Source of the DNA: Gottfriedia endophytica | GTDB lineage: Bacteria > Bacillota > Bacilli > Bacillales > Bacillaceae_G | Assembly (NCBI RefSeq): GCF_017814275.1 | Contig: NZ_JAGIYQ010000005.1 | Location: 248,001 to 312,000, forward strand | Length of the DNA: 64,000 bases | Direction: 5' to 3' | Part shown: positions 35,515 to 43,615 of the stretch, in pieces | Position numbering within the stretch: position 1 is the stretch's first letter | Layout: every line of letters starts with the position of its first letter | The notes under the pieces: model-generated | The model's input: the letters and a program-made list of their open reading frames with translations, nothing else | What the model was told of the DNA's origin: nothing | The model's database searches: none | Made by a program: the position numbers and the translations under genes

Positions 35515-36480
35515 TTAAGCCGATTGATCCTGTTGCTTGTTTGCTTTTTTATTTGTTAGATAGCGAGCACCGTAATATGAGCCTACTACGTAAACGACAG
35601 CAATGACTTGAGCCGATAATGTTTGTACTGTTGGGAATATACAGAACCAGACACCCATCCAATCAGGAATATGTACATTAATTGTCGTTGTTCCGATCCA
35701 TCCAGCTAATTGCATCTCTTGTACTGTCTCTCCGACCATAACTGCTAATACTACTACTAAAAGTGCACCTGTAAATACTAACATCTTTTTAAAAGGAAGA
35801 CGTTTATGAGCAATAAATGTAAGAACTCCAACTATCATCGTCAATGCTACTCCAATGATTGCTCCTTGTAAAATCACATCAGATCCTAATTTCAAACGTA
35901 AATTTTGAAGAAATAGAACTACTTCAAATCCTTCGCGATAAACTGATGTAAGACCAAGTAAAAATAGAGACCAAAACGTGCTTTTTGCTACACTCTCACT
36001 TGAATTGGTAGTTATTTTTTGTTTTTTTCGATTATGAAGGTTAATCCAGCCTGTCCAATATAATTTATGGAAGAACCAGTTCATAATAATACATAAAACA
36101 ATGACAGCAAGAATACCAGTTGCAGCTTGAATATGTAGCTCTGATGCATTAACCGAAGAAATAATCGCTACTACAATAAACCATGTCGCAATAGTTGCTA
36201 AGAAAGATACTCCCGCTCCAGCAGTGATTGGTTTCCAAAAGTTATCTTGTTTCTTTTTTACTAAACCAGAAATAATTGCAGATAAAACTAAAACTGCCTC
36301 TAACCCTTCACGAAAAACTAGGATAGCTGTATTTAACACAGCAGCACCTGGAGTTAAATCTTTAGCAGTAGGATCAGGATTTCCTTGAAAATTAACTCCT
36401 TGCCAAACTATAACACCTATTAATAAAAGCAATGAGATTGATATAAGAATTGTTTTGAGATTAAAGAATTTCTTTAACAA
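35515..36480 (-). CDS. FTR1-family iron permease
   Basis: A 321-residue membrane protein with about seven helices. Two REXXE iron motifs are present: REGLE (VFREGLEAVLVL) and REGFE (SVYREGFEVVLFLQ), the mark of the Ftr1/EfeU family of ferric or ferrous iron importers. The start is TTG at 36480, just behind agggggaagtaca; a longer frame begins before the site. EfeO/EfeB partners are absent here. A 19-bp Fur box lies 31 bp upstream, so expression should rise in iron limitation. It neighbours the heme-stress genes. Confidence 0.9.
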   Translation of the reverse strand: MLKKFFNLKTILISISLLLLIGVIVWQGVNFQGNPDPTAKDLTPGAAVLNTAILVFREGLEAVLVLSAIISGLVKKKQDNFWKPITAGAGVSFLATIATWFIVVAIISSVNASELHIQAATGILAVIVLCIIMNWFFHKLYWTGWINLHNRKKQKITTNSSESVAKSTFWSLFLLGLTSVYREGFEVVLFLQNLRLKLGSDVILQGAIIGVALTMIVGVLTFIAHKRLPFKKMLVFTGALLVVVLAVMVGETVQEMQLAGWIGTTTINVHIPDWMGVWFCIFPTVQTLSAQVIAVVYVVGSYYGARYLTNKKANKQQDQSA

Positions 36481-36510
36481 TGTACTTCCCCCTAAAACAA
36501 ACGATTTTAT

Positions 36511-36529
36511 GATAATGATAATCTTTATC
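36511..36529 (-). promoter_or_regulatory. Fur box upstream of the FTR1 gene
   Basis: gataatgataatctttatc matches the 19-bp consensus GATAATGATAATCATTATC at 18 of 19 positions. It lies 31 bp upstream of the TTG start, over the likely promoter. Confidence 0.88.
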
Positions 36530-36599
36530 AATTATTAACTTAACCAAGTTTAATTTAATATTTCTTAAGTGTCAAGATGCGTTTTAATATTAATAAAAA

Positions 36600-36815
36600 A
36601 ACTGTTTTCGTATACATTGTTGCTATTTTAGAATGTGTTAGTTGATTACAACTCCAGGATGCTCCCTTTCCGTGGGGCGTGAGCTGAGCCTCCTCGTCGC
36701 TATCGCTCCTGCGGGGTCTCAGTCTTCCCGCTATTCCCACAGGAGTCTCGCACCTTCCGCCCGAATCAACTTCTGTTTTAAAATAAAAAATCTCAAATGC
36801 AACAAAAAAAGATCT
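36600..36815 (+). repeat. Family-1 dispersed repeat, copy F
   Basis: Starts actgttttcgtatacattgt; core gttgattacaactccaggat to cgcccgaatcaacttctgtt with cctcctcgtcgctatcgctc. The right terminal end is diverged (aacaaaaaaagatctcc). It lies upstream of the FTR1 gene, about 100 bp from the Fur box. The reading frame seen across it on the minus strand is an artefact. Confidence 0.88.
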
Positions 36816-36914
36816 CCAATATGAAGACCTTTCAAAATACTTATTCATTTAATAATTGTAATTTTAAAGTTTTCACGTCAAAAGAAAGGCATTAATATTC
36901 ACGAAACAATTAGC

Positions 36915-37235
36915 TTAAGCCTTAGCATAACGTTCAGATAGTTTCTTCTTATGAGAATTAAACACTTCTTCTAAAGGAATATCATACTTATTGGCAATCA
37001 CAATTAAATTCCCTAAAACATCGCCTAATTCTTCTGTTAACTCTTGTTTGTTTTCTTCGTATGTAGTACTTATTTCATCTGGTCTATCCCTGCCAATTTC
37101 TAGAGCTCTTATAGCACGTGCAACTTCACCTGTTTCTTCTGCTAAAAACCCTATACGAATAAAAATGTCTAGATCAGACCAGCCTCTACTATCATAATAG
37201 TCTTTTACAAATTGTTGAAATTCTGTTACGTTCAT
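36915..37235 (-). CDS. MazG-like nucleotide pyrophosphohydrolase
   Basis: A 106-residue all-alpha NTP pyrophosphohydrolase. The metal-binding acidic motifs are LAEETGEVARAIR (EExxE type, about 31-43) and ELTEELGDVLGNLIVIA (ExxD type, about 66-82), as in single-domain MazG. It hydrolyses nucleoside triphosphates to monophosphates, usually for house-cleaning or to lower alarmone levels. Start ATG follows aggggaaataa. Flanked on both sides by repeat copies F and G, so it stands alone. Confidence 0.85.
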   Translation of the reverse strand: MNVTEFQQFVKDYYDSRGWSDLDIFIRIGFLAEETGEVARAIRALEIGRDRPDEISTTYEENKQELTEELGDVLGNLIVIANKYDIPLEEVFNSHKKKLSERYAKA

Positions 37236-37273
37236 TTATTTCCCCTCCACGTTAATAGTTTATCAAAATAAAA

Positions 37274-37462
37274 GGCTGTTTTCGTATACATTTTTGCTAT
37301 TTTAGAATGCGTTAGTTGATTACAACTCCAGGATGCTCCCTTTCCGTGGGGCGCGAGCTGAGCCTCCTCGCTATTCCCACAGGAGTCTCGCACCTTCCGC
37401 CCGAATCAACTTTTGTCTTTGCAGTTACAAAACTCAAAATAACAATCTTTTAGAAAAGAGCC
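37274..37462 (+). repeat. Family-1 dispersed repeat, copy G (internal deletion)
   Basis: Intact ends: ggctgttttcgtatacattt and acaatcttttagaaaagagcc-like right end. The core lacks the segment from gtcgctatcgctcctgcggg to cttcccg: cctcctcg joins directly ctattcccacaggag. The element is 189 bp instead of ~216. Confidence 0.88.
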
Positions 37463-37546
37463 AAATAAAAAGAGGTCTAAATCATCTTTTACAATGATTT
37501 CTTTAGAAAATGAACTTATCCAGAAGTAACGTTTCATACTAAAAAT

Positions 37547-38392
37547 TCACTCCGCTACAAAGGCAAATACGGACAAAGGCTTAATTTCACTATTATTTAT
37601 AAAATCTTCTAACATTGTAACTTCAGATTGAATCAGTCTTTTTAATTTTTGGGGCATATTACTAATTTCGCTAAGCTCAACATCTAAATCAGTTAATACT
37701 TTATTAACTTCCCATTTACCATCTTGTAGGTCTGGAGAAAAAATTGTCTTTTCACTCATAATGTTCCAACCCGCACTTTCAGCTATTAATTTTATATCAC
37801 TTGGAGTAAATAGCGTTCGTACATTTGAATCACTCTTTTGCTTAAATGATTCATATTGAGCCTGTATTAAGATAGATAATAAATGAGGGTACTGCTCAAT
37901 CGAATTCAATCTCGTATCCCATTCAGCAAAGCATAATTTTTTTCCCCATTTTCTAACCTTCTTCAATACTTCATTAAATTCTTCAATAGATTTTAAGTAC
38001 CAGGAACAATGAGATAATATGATATAGTCAAAGAAATTCTCAGGAAATTCTACATTTGGAGATAATAAATTCATTTCAAATTCTATTTTTATTTGCTTTC
38101 CTACCTTTGATTTCTTCAAAAACTTAGCAGAATCACCTAATGATATTGGACTTCCATAATCTGGAGAACCTATATCTATCCCATGAACTAATCCTTTTTC
38201 ACCTACAAAATATGCCAAAACGGCTGTTGTATCTCCTTGTCCACAGCCTATTTCAAGCACCCTTTTTCCTTCTTTTATATTCCAGAATTCAGCTAGTTTA
38301 AAACGGTGTTCTGTTTGTACTCTTTGAATATCGGACATTTCTATATTTGAAGCCATGCATTCTATAATAAAATCTATTGTTTCGTTATTCAT
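37547..38392 (-). CDS. Class I SAM-dependent methyltransferase
   Basis: A 281-residue methyltransferase. Motif I is VLEIGCGQGDTTAVLA, with the acidic end of strand 2 in VHGIDIGSPDYGSP; motif IV reads FFDYIILSHCSWYL. An insertion after strand 2 (PISLGDSAKFLKKS) and a C-terminal helical part distinguish it from UbiE-type enzymes. Start ATG at 38392 follows ggagggattta. The substrate is unknown. Similar Bacillus proteins are annotated only as methyltransferases. Confidence 0.82.
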   Translation of the reverse strand: MNNETIDFIIECMASNIEMSDIQRVQTEHRFKLAEFWNIKEGKRVLEIGCGQGDTTAVLAYFVGEKGLVHGIDIGSPDYGSPISLGDSAKFLKKSKVGKQIKIEFEMNLLSPNVEFPENFFDYIILSHCSWYLKSIEEFNEVLKKVRKWGKKLCFAEWDTRLNSIEQYPHLLSILIQAQYESFKQKSDSNVRTLFTPSDIKLIAESAGWNIMSEKTIFSPDLQDGKWEVNKVLTDLDVELSEISNMPQKLKRLIQSEVTMLEDFINNSEIKPLSVFAFVAE

Positions 38393-38454
38393 TAAATCCC
38401 TCCAAAAATAATAAAGTGAAACTTCCATCAGTGGAGTTTTTTTTCATTCCCCTA

Positions 38455-38562
38455 TGATGCAGCCCGCTCAATCTGGCTTTTATAGGCAGTTATCCCCCAC
38501 TTATCTTCTCCCTCTCTCAATCTATAGGTGGGGCTCTTACTATCCGTTAATGCGGGATAAAA
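38455..38562 (-). repeat. Possible remnant of an IS200/IS605-type or MITE end
   Basis: On the minus strand the block runs from tatcccgcattaacggatag through agccccacctatag and ataagtgggggataactgcc to gattgagcgggctgcatcat. It has paired complementary segments (ccccac / gtgggg) and shares its end with the fragment at 30718-30754. No transposase is present. The family assignment is from memory of similar Bacillus sequences and is uncertain. Confidence 0.4.
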
Positions 38563-38598
38563 AAACAGAAAAACCAAATCCTCAGTTTCTCTGTTTCT
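38563..38598 (-). terminator. Recurrent-type terminator after acyl-CoA ligase
   Basis: aaacagaaaaac and gtttctctgttt pair (with one mismatch) and the minus strand continues ttttttta. Member of the recurrent hairpin group described among the findings. Confidence 0.8.
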
Positions 38599-38629
38599 CG
38601 GTTCTACTTATTCCAATTTTTATTTCCTT

Positions 38630-40267
38630 TTAGTGTGTTATGCTTTTATCCACTGCCTGTTCTCTTAAGCGGAATTTCTGAATTTTCCCTGAAGCAGTCA
38701 TTGGATAAGCATCAATAAACTCGATATAACGCGGTATTTTATGTTTGGAAATTTTCCCGTTACAGAACGCTCGAATTTCATCTGTGCTTGCTGTCGCTCC
38801 TTCTTTCAAAATGACCCAGGCCATAACTTCTTCTCCATACACATGATCTGGCACCCCGACAACTTGAACATCCAAAATTTTAGGATGAGTGTATAAGAAT
38901 TCTTCAATTTCTCGAGGATAAATATTTTCGCCACCACGGATAATCATATCCTTAAGTCGACCTGTAATTTTTACATAGCCATTATCATCCATAATTGCAA
39001 GGTCTCCAGTATGTAGCCACCTTTCTTCATCAATGGCCTCTCGGGTTGCCTCTTCATTTTTATAATAGCCCTTCATAACATGATATCCTCTTGTACATAG
39101 CTCTCCTTGAACTCCCCTTGCTACTTCAATTGATGTTCCAGGTTCGACGATTTTCACCTCTACATTAGGTAGTGCTTTTCCTACAGATTCTACCTTTAAC
39201 TCGATTGGATCGTCCGTCCGAGTTTGAGTGATAACTGGAGAAGATTCCGTTTGTCCATAAGCAATTGTAATTTCTCTTGCACCCATTTTTTCTATAACTG
39301 CTTTCATTACCTCAATAGGGCAATTTGATCCTGCCATAATGCCTGTCCTTAAACTAGATAAGTCATAATTCTCAAATTCGGGATCATTTAACTCCGCAAT
39401 AAACATCGTAGGAACACCATGAAGCCCCGTACATTTTTCATCTTGAACAGTTTGCAAAACTCTTTTTGGACTAAATTCTTGTACTGGTATCATAGTTGCT
39501 CCAACCGTTACACAAGCCATCGTTCCAAGCACACAACCAAAACAATGGAAGAACGGAACTGGAATGCAAAGTCGATCATCCTTTGTTAACTCCATACAAT
39601 TAGCAATATTGAACCCGTTGTTAACAATATTCGAATGGGTTAGCATGACCCCTTTCGGAAATCCAGTAGTTCCTGATGTATATTGCATGTTTATTACATC
39701 GTGAGGATTAGTTGATTGAATCCGTGCGTCTAATTCATCATCTGACACATCCTCAGCTTTTTCGATAAGGTCACTCCATAAAAAAGTACCTGGATACTTT
39801 TTATCTCCTAAAACGATAACATTTTTAAGTTTTGGAAGACGGCTACTATTCAGTTCTCCAGGTGTGGAATCTTTAAGCTCGGGAACAATATCATATAGCA
39901 TTTCGATATAAGAGGAATCTTTAAATTGATCCATTAAAATAATGGTTGTAGAGTCGGATTGCTTTAGAAGATATTCAAGTTCAGAAGTACGATAATTGGT
40001 ATTAACTGTCACGAGGACAGCTCCCATTTTTCCAGTAGCAAATTGTGTCGTTAACCACTCAGGGGTATTACTCGACCATATTGATATATGCTCGCCTTTT
40101 TGAATTTTAAGACTCATTAATCCCCTAGCGATTGTTCGGCACTGGTTATCAAATTGCTCATAGGTCATCCTTAAGCCTCGATCGGCATAAACAACAGCTT
40201 CATGCTCTGGATGTAATTTCGCTTTTTCTTCTAACAGTTTCCCAATCGTTACATCTAATAGCTTCAT
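38630..40267 (-). CDS. AMP-binding acyl-CoA synthetase
   Basis: A 545-residue adenylate-forming enzyme that activates fatty or other carboxylic acids to CoA thioesters. Motifs in order: P-loop YTSGTTGFPKGVMLTH (about 195-210), VPFFHCFGCVLG, YGQTESSPV, TGDLAIMDDNGYVKITGRLKDMIIRGGENIYPREIE (hinge), and the catalytic lysine in YPMTASGKIQKF near the end. Pattern and length match the YngI-like medium/long-chain acyl-CoA synthetases of Bacillus. ATG follows aagggaggctaagata. An inverted repeat directly before the ribosome site may be regulatory. Confidence 0.9.
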   Translation of the reverse strand: MKLLDVTIGKLLEEKAKLHPEHEAVVYADRGLRMTYEQFDNQCRTIARGLMSLKIQKGEHISIWSSNTPEWLTTQFATGKMGAVLVTVNTNYRTSELEYLLKQSDSTTIILMDQFKDSSYIEMLYDIVPELKDSTPGELNSSRLPKLKNVIVLGDKKYPGTFLWSDLIEKAEDVSDDELDARIQSTNPHDVINMQYTSGTTGFPKGVMLTHSNIVNNGFNIANCMELTKDDRLCIPVPFFHCFGCVLGTMACVTVGATMIPVQEFSPKRVLQTVQDEKCTGLHGVPTMFIAELNDPEFENYDLSSLRTGIMAGSNCPIEVMKAVIEKMGAREITIAYGQTESSPVITQTRTDDPIELKVESVGKALPNVEVKIVEPGTSIEVARGVQGELCTRGYHVMKGYYKNEEATREAIDEERWLHTGDLAIMDDNGYVKITGRLKDMIIRGGENIYPREIEEFLYTHPKILDVQVVGVPDHVYGEEVMAWVILKEGATASTDEIRAFCNGKISKHKIPRYIEFIDAYPMTASGKIQKFRLREQAVDKSITH

Positions 40268-40281
40268 TATCTTAGCCTCCC

Positions 40282-40312
40282 TTAAATGAAAGCAACAAAG
40301 ACTTTCATTTAA
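40282..40312 (-). promoter_or_regulatory. Inverted repeat just upstream of the acyl-CoA ligase ribosome site
   Basis: ttaaatgaaag and ctttcatttaa form an 11-bp perfect stem with a 9-base loop, immediately followed on the minus strand by gggaggc. It could be a repressor site or a 5' stabilising hairpin. It only weakly resembles the FadR box. Confidence 0.5.
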
Positions 40313-40367
40313 AATTGTTTATTTATGAATATTCTATATTTTCAAATTATAACCTTTTTTCTCTATA

Positions 40368-40400
40368 AAAAAAGCTCTTCTAAATTGAAGAACTTTTTTA
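40368..40400 (-). terminator. Terminator of the DUF1003 gene
   Basis: aaaaagctcttc and gaagaactttttt form a stem with loop taaatt; T run on the minus strand. Confidence 0.75.
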
Positions 40401-40411
40401 GATGAATATAT

Positions 40412-40957
40412 TTATTCTGCTTTTTGTTGTTTTAGCAATTCTTTAATCTCTGATAATTGGTTTTCAATATTTTGAAGACGAACTTGTGTCTCATTTATTT
40501 CTTCCTCTGCTTGATAATTAATCGCAAAATCGATAATGGATTCATGTTTATCACGTGCAGCTTGTCGGTTTTGGCTCATCATAATAATTGGTGCTTGAAA
40601 CGCTGCTATAAAAGAAAGGACTAAATTTAGTAAAATAAATGGTGGTGAATCAAAATGCATGCTTTTTGTGATCAACAGACTGTTCCAAATCGTCCATGCA
40701 CTTAAAAATAATCCAAAACAAATGATGAACCTCCAGCTACCTCCAAATTGAGCAATTTTATCTGCTAACCGATCTGACCATTTAGTATGGTGTGAATAAT
40801 CGTTATCCAATTGGCGAATGATTTCAGCTTGATAATGACCTACTAACTGGTCTATCCGCTTTAATCTTTCTGGATGTAGTTTATTATCATCATTTTCAAC
40901 TTCCGTTAATTCTTCTTTTTCTACGATTTCCTGTTGGTTACCATTATTTTGATCCAC
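40412..40957 (-). CDS. DUF1003 membrane protein
   Basis: A 181-residue protein with an acidic N-terminus, two central helices (about 75-95 and 105-127) and a C-terminal coiled coil (ETQVRLQNIENQLSEIKELLKQQ). The blocks DRLADKIAQFGGSWRFI, SPPFILLNLVLSFIAAFQAPIIMMSQNRQA and RDKHESIIDFAINYQAE are those of DUF1003. The family has no established function. GTG start behind aggaggattgttga. Monocistronic. Confidence 0.9.
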   Translation of the reverse strand: MDQNNGNQQEIVEKEELTEVENDDNKLHPERLKRIDQLVGHYQAEIIRQLDNDYSHHTKWSDRLADKIAQFGGSWRFIICFGLFLSAWTIWNSLLITKSMHFDSPPFILLNLVLSFIAAFQAPIIMMSQNRQAARDKHESIIDFAINYQAEEEINETQVRLQNIENQLSEIKELLKQQKAE

Positions 40958-41002
40958 TCAACAATCCTCCTATGTTTAGCACATTTACCCTAGTTGTACT
41001 TA

Positions 41003-41563
41003 CTATAAATTAAACTTTTCTTTAATAATAGTAGCAACTTCTATTGCACTCAAATTTGTATTGTTTATTCTTATATAGTTATCTCTTGTAATTTCACCCT
41101 CAATTGAATTTAATCTAAATTCTTCCATAGTCTTTAATAAATTTTGTTCAGACCATTCAACGTTTCGCTTAGTAGGCTTGTGTTCTAGTCTATGGGGACT
41201 TTTGTTCCGATCCAATCTCTCTTCTAAATCAGCCTCTAGCTCAACAAAATAAACTGTTCCACCTTTTGATTCAAAAAGATTACAAACATTATTTATATAA
41301 TCCCAATCTGCTTGATAATCAAATGCCCAAACATATGTGAAAATTAATCCATTTAAATCACTTTTTGATACTTCCTCAAATATTTCTTGGCGAAATAAAT
41401 TTACTAATCTTTTTCCTTCTTTTGTACCGTAATCGAAAAAAGGACTGACCAATTCAATCGTCATATGATTGTGAAAAAGTTTTAAGTCTGTTATTTTTTC
41501 AAGTTCTTGCCCTACTGTCATTTTTCCAACTGCCTGTGGTCCAAACACTAATACAAATTTCAT
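41003..41563 (-). CDS. P-loop NTPase, kinase-like
   Basis: A 186-residue protein starting MKFVLVFGPQAVGKMTVGQE. The P-loop ends GKMT rather than GKS/T, a variant seen in a small Bacillus group. HNHMTIEL and LEADLEERLDRN resemble shikimate/adenylate-type kinases with a lid. Start ATG at 41563 follows gtgaggcgaaataaa. The phosphorylated substrate, if any, is unknown. Confidence 0.78.
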   Translation of the reverse strand: MKFVLVFGPQAVGKMTVGQELEKITDLKLFHNHMTIELVSPFFDYGTKEGKRLVNLFRQEIFEEVSKSDLNGLIFTYVWAFDYQADWDYINNVCNLFESKGGTVYFVELEADLEERLDRNKSPHRLEHKPTKRNVEWSEQNLLKTMEEFRLNSIEGEITRDNYIRINNTNLSAIEVATIIKEKFNL

Positions 41564-41864
41564 TTTATTTCGCCTCACTTAATCAATAAATATTCCGAAT
41601 ATTATATCATAAGTTTTATTTTACAAACCATATTAAGAAAAAATCTCTTCTTTTTACTCCTATATCAAAAATATTATGGCAAAAATAAAAAACAGGAAAA
41701 CCATCTTTTTTGGCTTTCCTGTTTTTTAGCTTCCAATCTATTCACACTTATTAATTAGTCATACATAAAGTACTATTCTAATATCAACCACTAATTACTC
41801 GTCTTATCTTCTTTCTTTTTTTGCTACTCTTTTCATAAATTCAGTTTAGTAGATTGTTTAAAGT
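41564..41864. other. Intergenic region with one terminator
   Basis: AT-rich. Apart from the hairpin at 41688-41727, I see no gene or repeat here. Confidence 0.5.
41688..41727. terminator. Recurrent-type terminator hairpin
   Basis: aaaaaacaggaaaacc and ggctttcctgtttttt pair, with A/T runs on both sides. It is closer to the start of the kinase-like gene (41563) than to the stop of the YvyF-like gene (41865), which is transcribed towards it, so it most likely ends that transcript. Confidence 0.75.
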
Positions 41865-42275
41865 TTATTCGTTATTGTGGTTTTTCACTAAAAAAGCTGA
41901 AGCATGATTAACCGATTTGTCTTCTCCAATTTTAACTTCATTTAAGTCCCTTACCATAATCCCCTTACATGAAATACACAATGAGACACCATCTGTTAAA
42001 TTCTCTCCACATTTAGGACAAGGTATACCCATGTTCGGGAAATGCCTTTGTAAAATTTTCCCTTGTCTTACCCACTCATAAATCCAATCTTCATTTACTG
42101 CAGTTGCATTTAAAACTTGAACGATTGTAGCCATACGATTTTCTCTTTTTCGTAGATAATTTAGTACGACTTCTAACCATGCATTATCGATTTTTGTACA
42201 CTTTTGACAAAGCTTTGATTTACCGTTTTGTACAGTAAGGCTATAACATCTAGCACAATTAATGACATTATCCAT
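41865..42275 (-). CDS. YvyF-family zinc-ribbon protein (flagellar-operon type)
   Basis: A 136-residue protein with an N-terminal zinc site (Cys7, Cys10, Cys23, Cys26), a central helical domain with LRKRENRMATIVQVLNAT and IYEWVRQGKILQRHFPNMG, then a second zinc ribbon (CPKC...CISC). This matches the plan of B. subtilis YvyF (TIGR03826), which is encoded next to flgM in the flagellar locus. Here it stands outside any flagellar cluster, so it is likely a paralogue. Regulatory role possible, not shown. A chemotaxis receptor gene is 1.3 kb away. Confidence 0.65.
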   Translation of the reverse strand: MDNVINCARCYSLTVQNGKSKLCQKCTKIDNAWLEVVLNYLRKRENRMATIVQVLNATAVNEDWIYEWVRQGKILQRHFPNMGIPCPKCGENLTDGVSLCISCKGIMVRDLNEVKIGEDKSVNHASAFLVKNHNNE

Positions 42276-42665
42276 ACGTATTTTTTCATCCCCATAAAGA
42301 TTTTAAATGTTATGTATTTCTAAAAAACGCATTTGAATGCATCTCATCCTTCTGAGAAAAAGATTGATGATCGAATAACTTTTAAAAGATTTAATACATA
42401 ACTTTTTCATTTTCCATGTATGTGCACTTCTATGATGAAATAATAATTACTAAATATTGCCAAATTTCATCCTGTCCAATGAATGATTATATAGATTTTC
42501 ACAAAATTTATCAATATTCAATTAATAAAGAATCTATTTTTTCGCTAATTTAATTAGCGAAAATAAATGCAAATGAGCAATATCGTGATTTTATATCCAT
42601 TACATGACCCATTTCATTTTTTATATTGATGCAATCTTTTTATTAGTTGCGGAATGCTTGTTACA
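42276..42665. other. Intergenic region, 390 bp
   Basis: Contains the MgtC terminator (42538-42563). The remaining sequence is AT-rich, with no ORF of plausible composition and no member of the repeat families. Confidence 0.5.
42538..42563 (-). terminator. Hairpin downstream of the MgtC gene
   Basis: tttttcgctaa and ttagcgaaaa form a perfect stem of about 11 bp with a small AT loop. It lies ~100 bp beyond the stop codon. Confidence 0.6.
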
Positions 42666-43367
42666 TTAATCAGCATCTTGCTCGACAATCGTTTTCCAAC
42701 CTACAGCTGTGATACCAGCTTCTAAACTTAACCGGCTAACAATTTTTTCAATAAGTGCAACTTTTTTTGTATCACAATTTAAAAATGCTCGTACAATAAC
42801 TTTTCTTCCTTCTTCAATGTCTTCACTAAACAGTTCTTTTATCCCAATTCCTTCTGTATGGACCATATGCATAAGCAAGACCCTAATATGTGATTCATCT
42901 TTATCTAAGCAAGTTGCAGATATCATATAGAGTAAATTTTCCGATGTCTGTTCTCTTGCTTTTTTACTCATAAACACTGCCATTGGACGAAGTAAAATGT
43001 TTACTAAAACAACCCCAACAGAACCAATAATGCCTGCTTTTAAAAACCCTGCCCCAACAAGAGTACCAACAGCAGCAGCGCACCATAATGTTGCAGCTGT
43101 ATTTAATCCACGAATACTAAATCCTTCTCTTATAATAACTCCACCACCCAGGAAACCAATTCCGCTTACAACCTGAGCAGCTATACGAGTCGGACTTCCT
43201 TCTCCAGGAGTCAAAACAGATAATAATACAAACAAACAAGCTCCTAGTGAAACTAGTGCGTTAGTCCGTAATCCTGCCATTCGGTGACGCCATTGACGTT
43301 CTGCTCCAATACAGGCTCCTCCAAGGGTAGCAACAATTAGGCGTATTACAATATCTTGCCATGCCAT
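42666..43367 (-). CDS. MgtC/SapB-family membrane protein
   Basis: A 233-residue protein with about four or five N-terminal helices and a cytosolic ACT-like C-terminal domain (150-230). The signature GGACIGAERQWRHRMAGLRTNALVSLGA and GIGFLGGGVIIREGFSIRGLNTAATLW are diagnostic of MgtC. In other bacteria MgtC links to Mg2+ limitation and inhibition of F-ATPase. Start ATG at 43367 follows gaggtgaaaaat. No M-box riboswitch was recognised upstream, only a ggaggatt/aatctcc hairpin at about 43402-43430. Confidence 0.9.
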   Translation of the reverse strand: MAWQDIVIRLIVATLGGACIGAERQWRHRMAGLRTNALVSLGACLFVLLSVLTPGEGSPTRIAAQVVSGIGFLGGGVIIREGFSIRGLNTAATLWCAAAVGTLVGAGFLKAGIIGSVGVVLVNILLRPMAVFMSKKAREQTSENLLYMISATCLDKDESHIRVLLMHMVHTEGIGIKELFSEDIEEGRKVIVRAFLNCDTKKVALIEKIVSRLSLEAGITAVGWKTIVEQDAD

Positions 43368-43526
43368 ATTTTTCACCTCTATTTATTTCATACATAGAGA
43401 AAGGAGGATTACAGAAGTAAATCTCCTACATTTATTCCTAATGATTTTTATTAAAAATAGAATATTATTATAATGTCCATTATTTATCTTTTGACTTTAA
43501 CAAATACTTTATTCCTAACAAATAGT

Positions 43527-43555
43527 AAAGAGGAGAACATCATGTTCTCCTCTTT
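43527..43555 (-). terminator. Terminator of the chemotaxis receptor gene
   Basis: aaagaggagaacat and atgttctcctcttt form a perfect 14-bp stem with a one-base centre. On the minus strand it is followed by actatttg, so the T run is weak. Confidence 0.75.
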
Positions 43556-43615
43556 CTACTAACGTTAAGAATATTCACTTACTAATAATCATCTTTTCTC
43601 TTTGTCACAAACTTA

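Noticed and set aside
40313-40345. FadR operator upstream of the acyl-CoA ligase
   Set aside because: The sequence atgaatattct is palindromic but matches the TGAATGANTANTCATTCA consensus poorly.
43377-43615. M-box magnesium riboswitch before mgtC-like gene
   Set aside because: Only a short hairpin is present; none of the conserved M-box blocks could be found.
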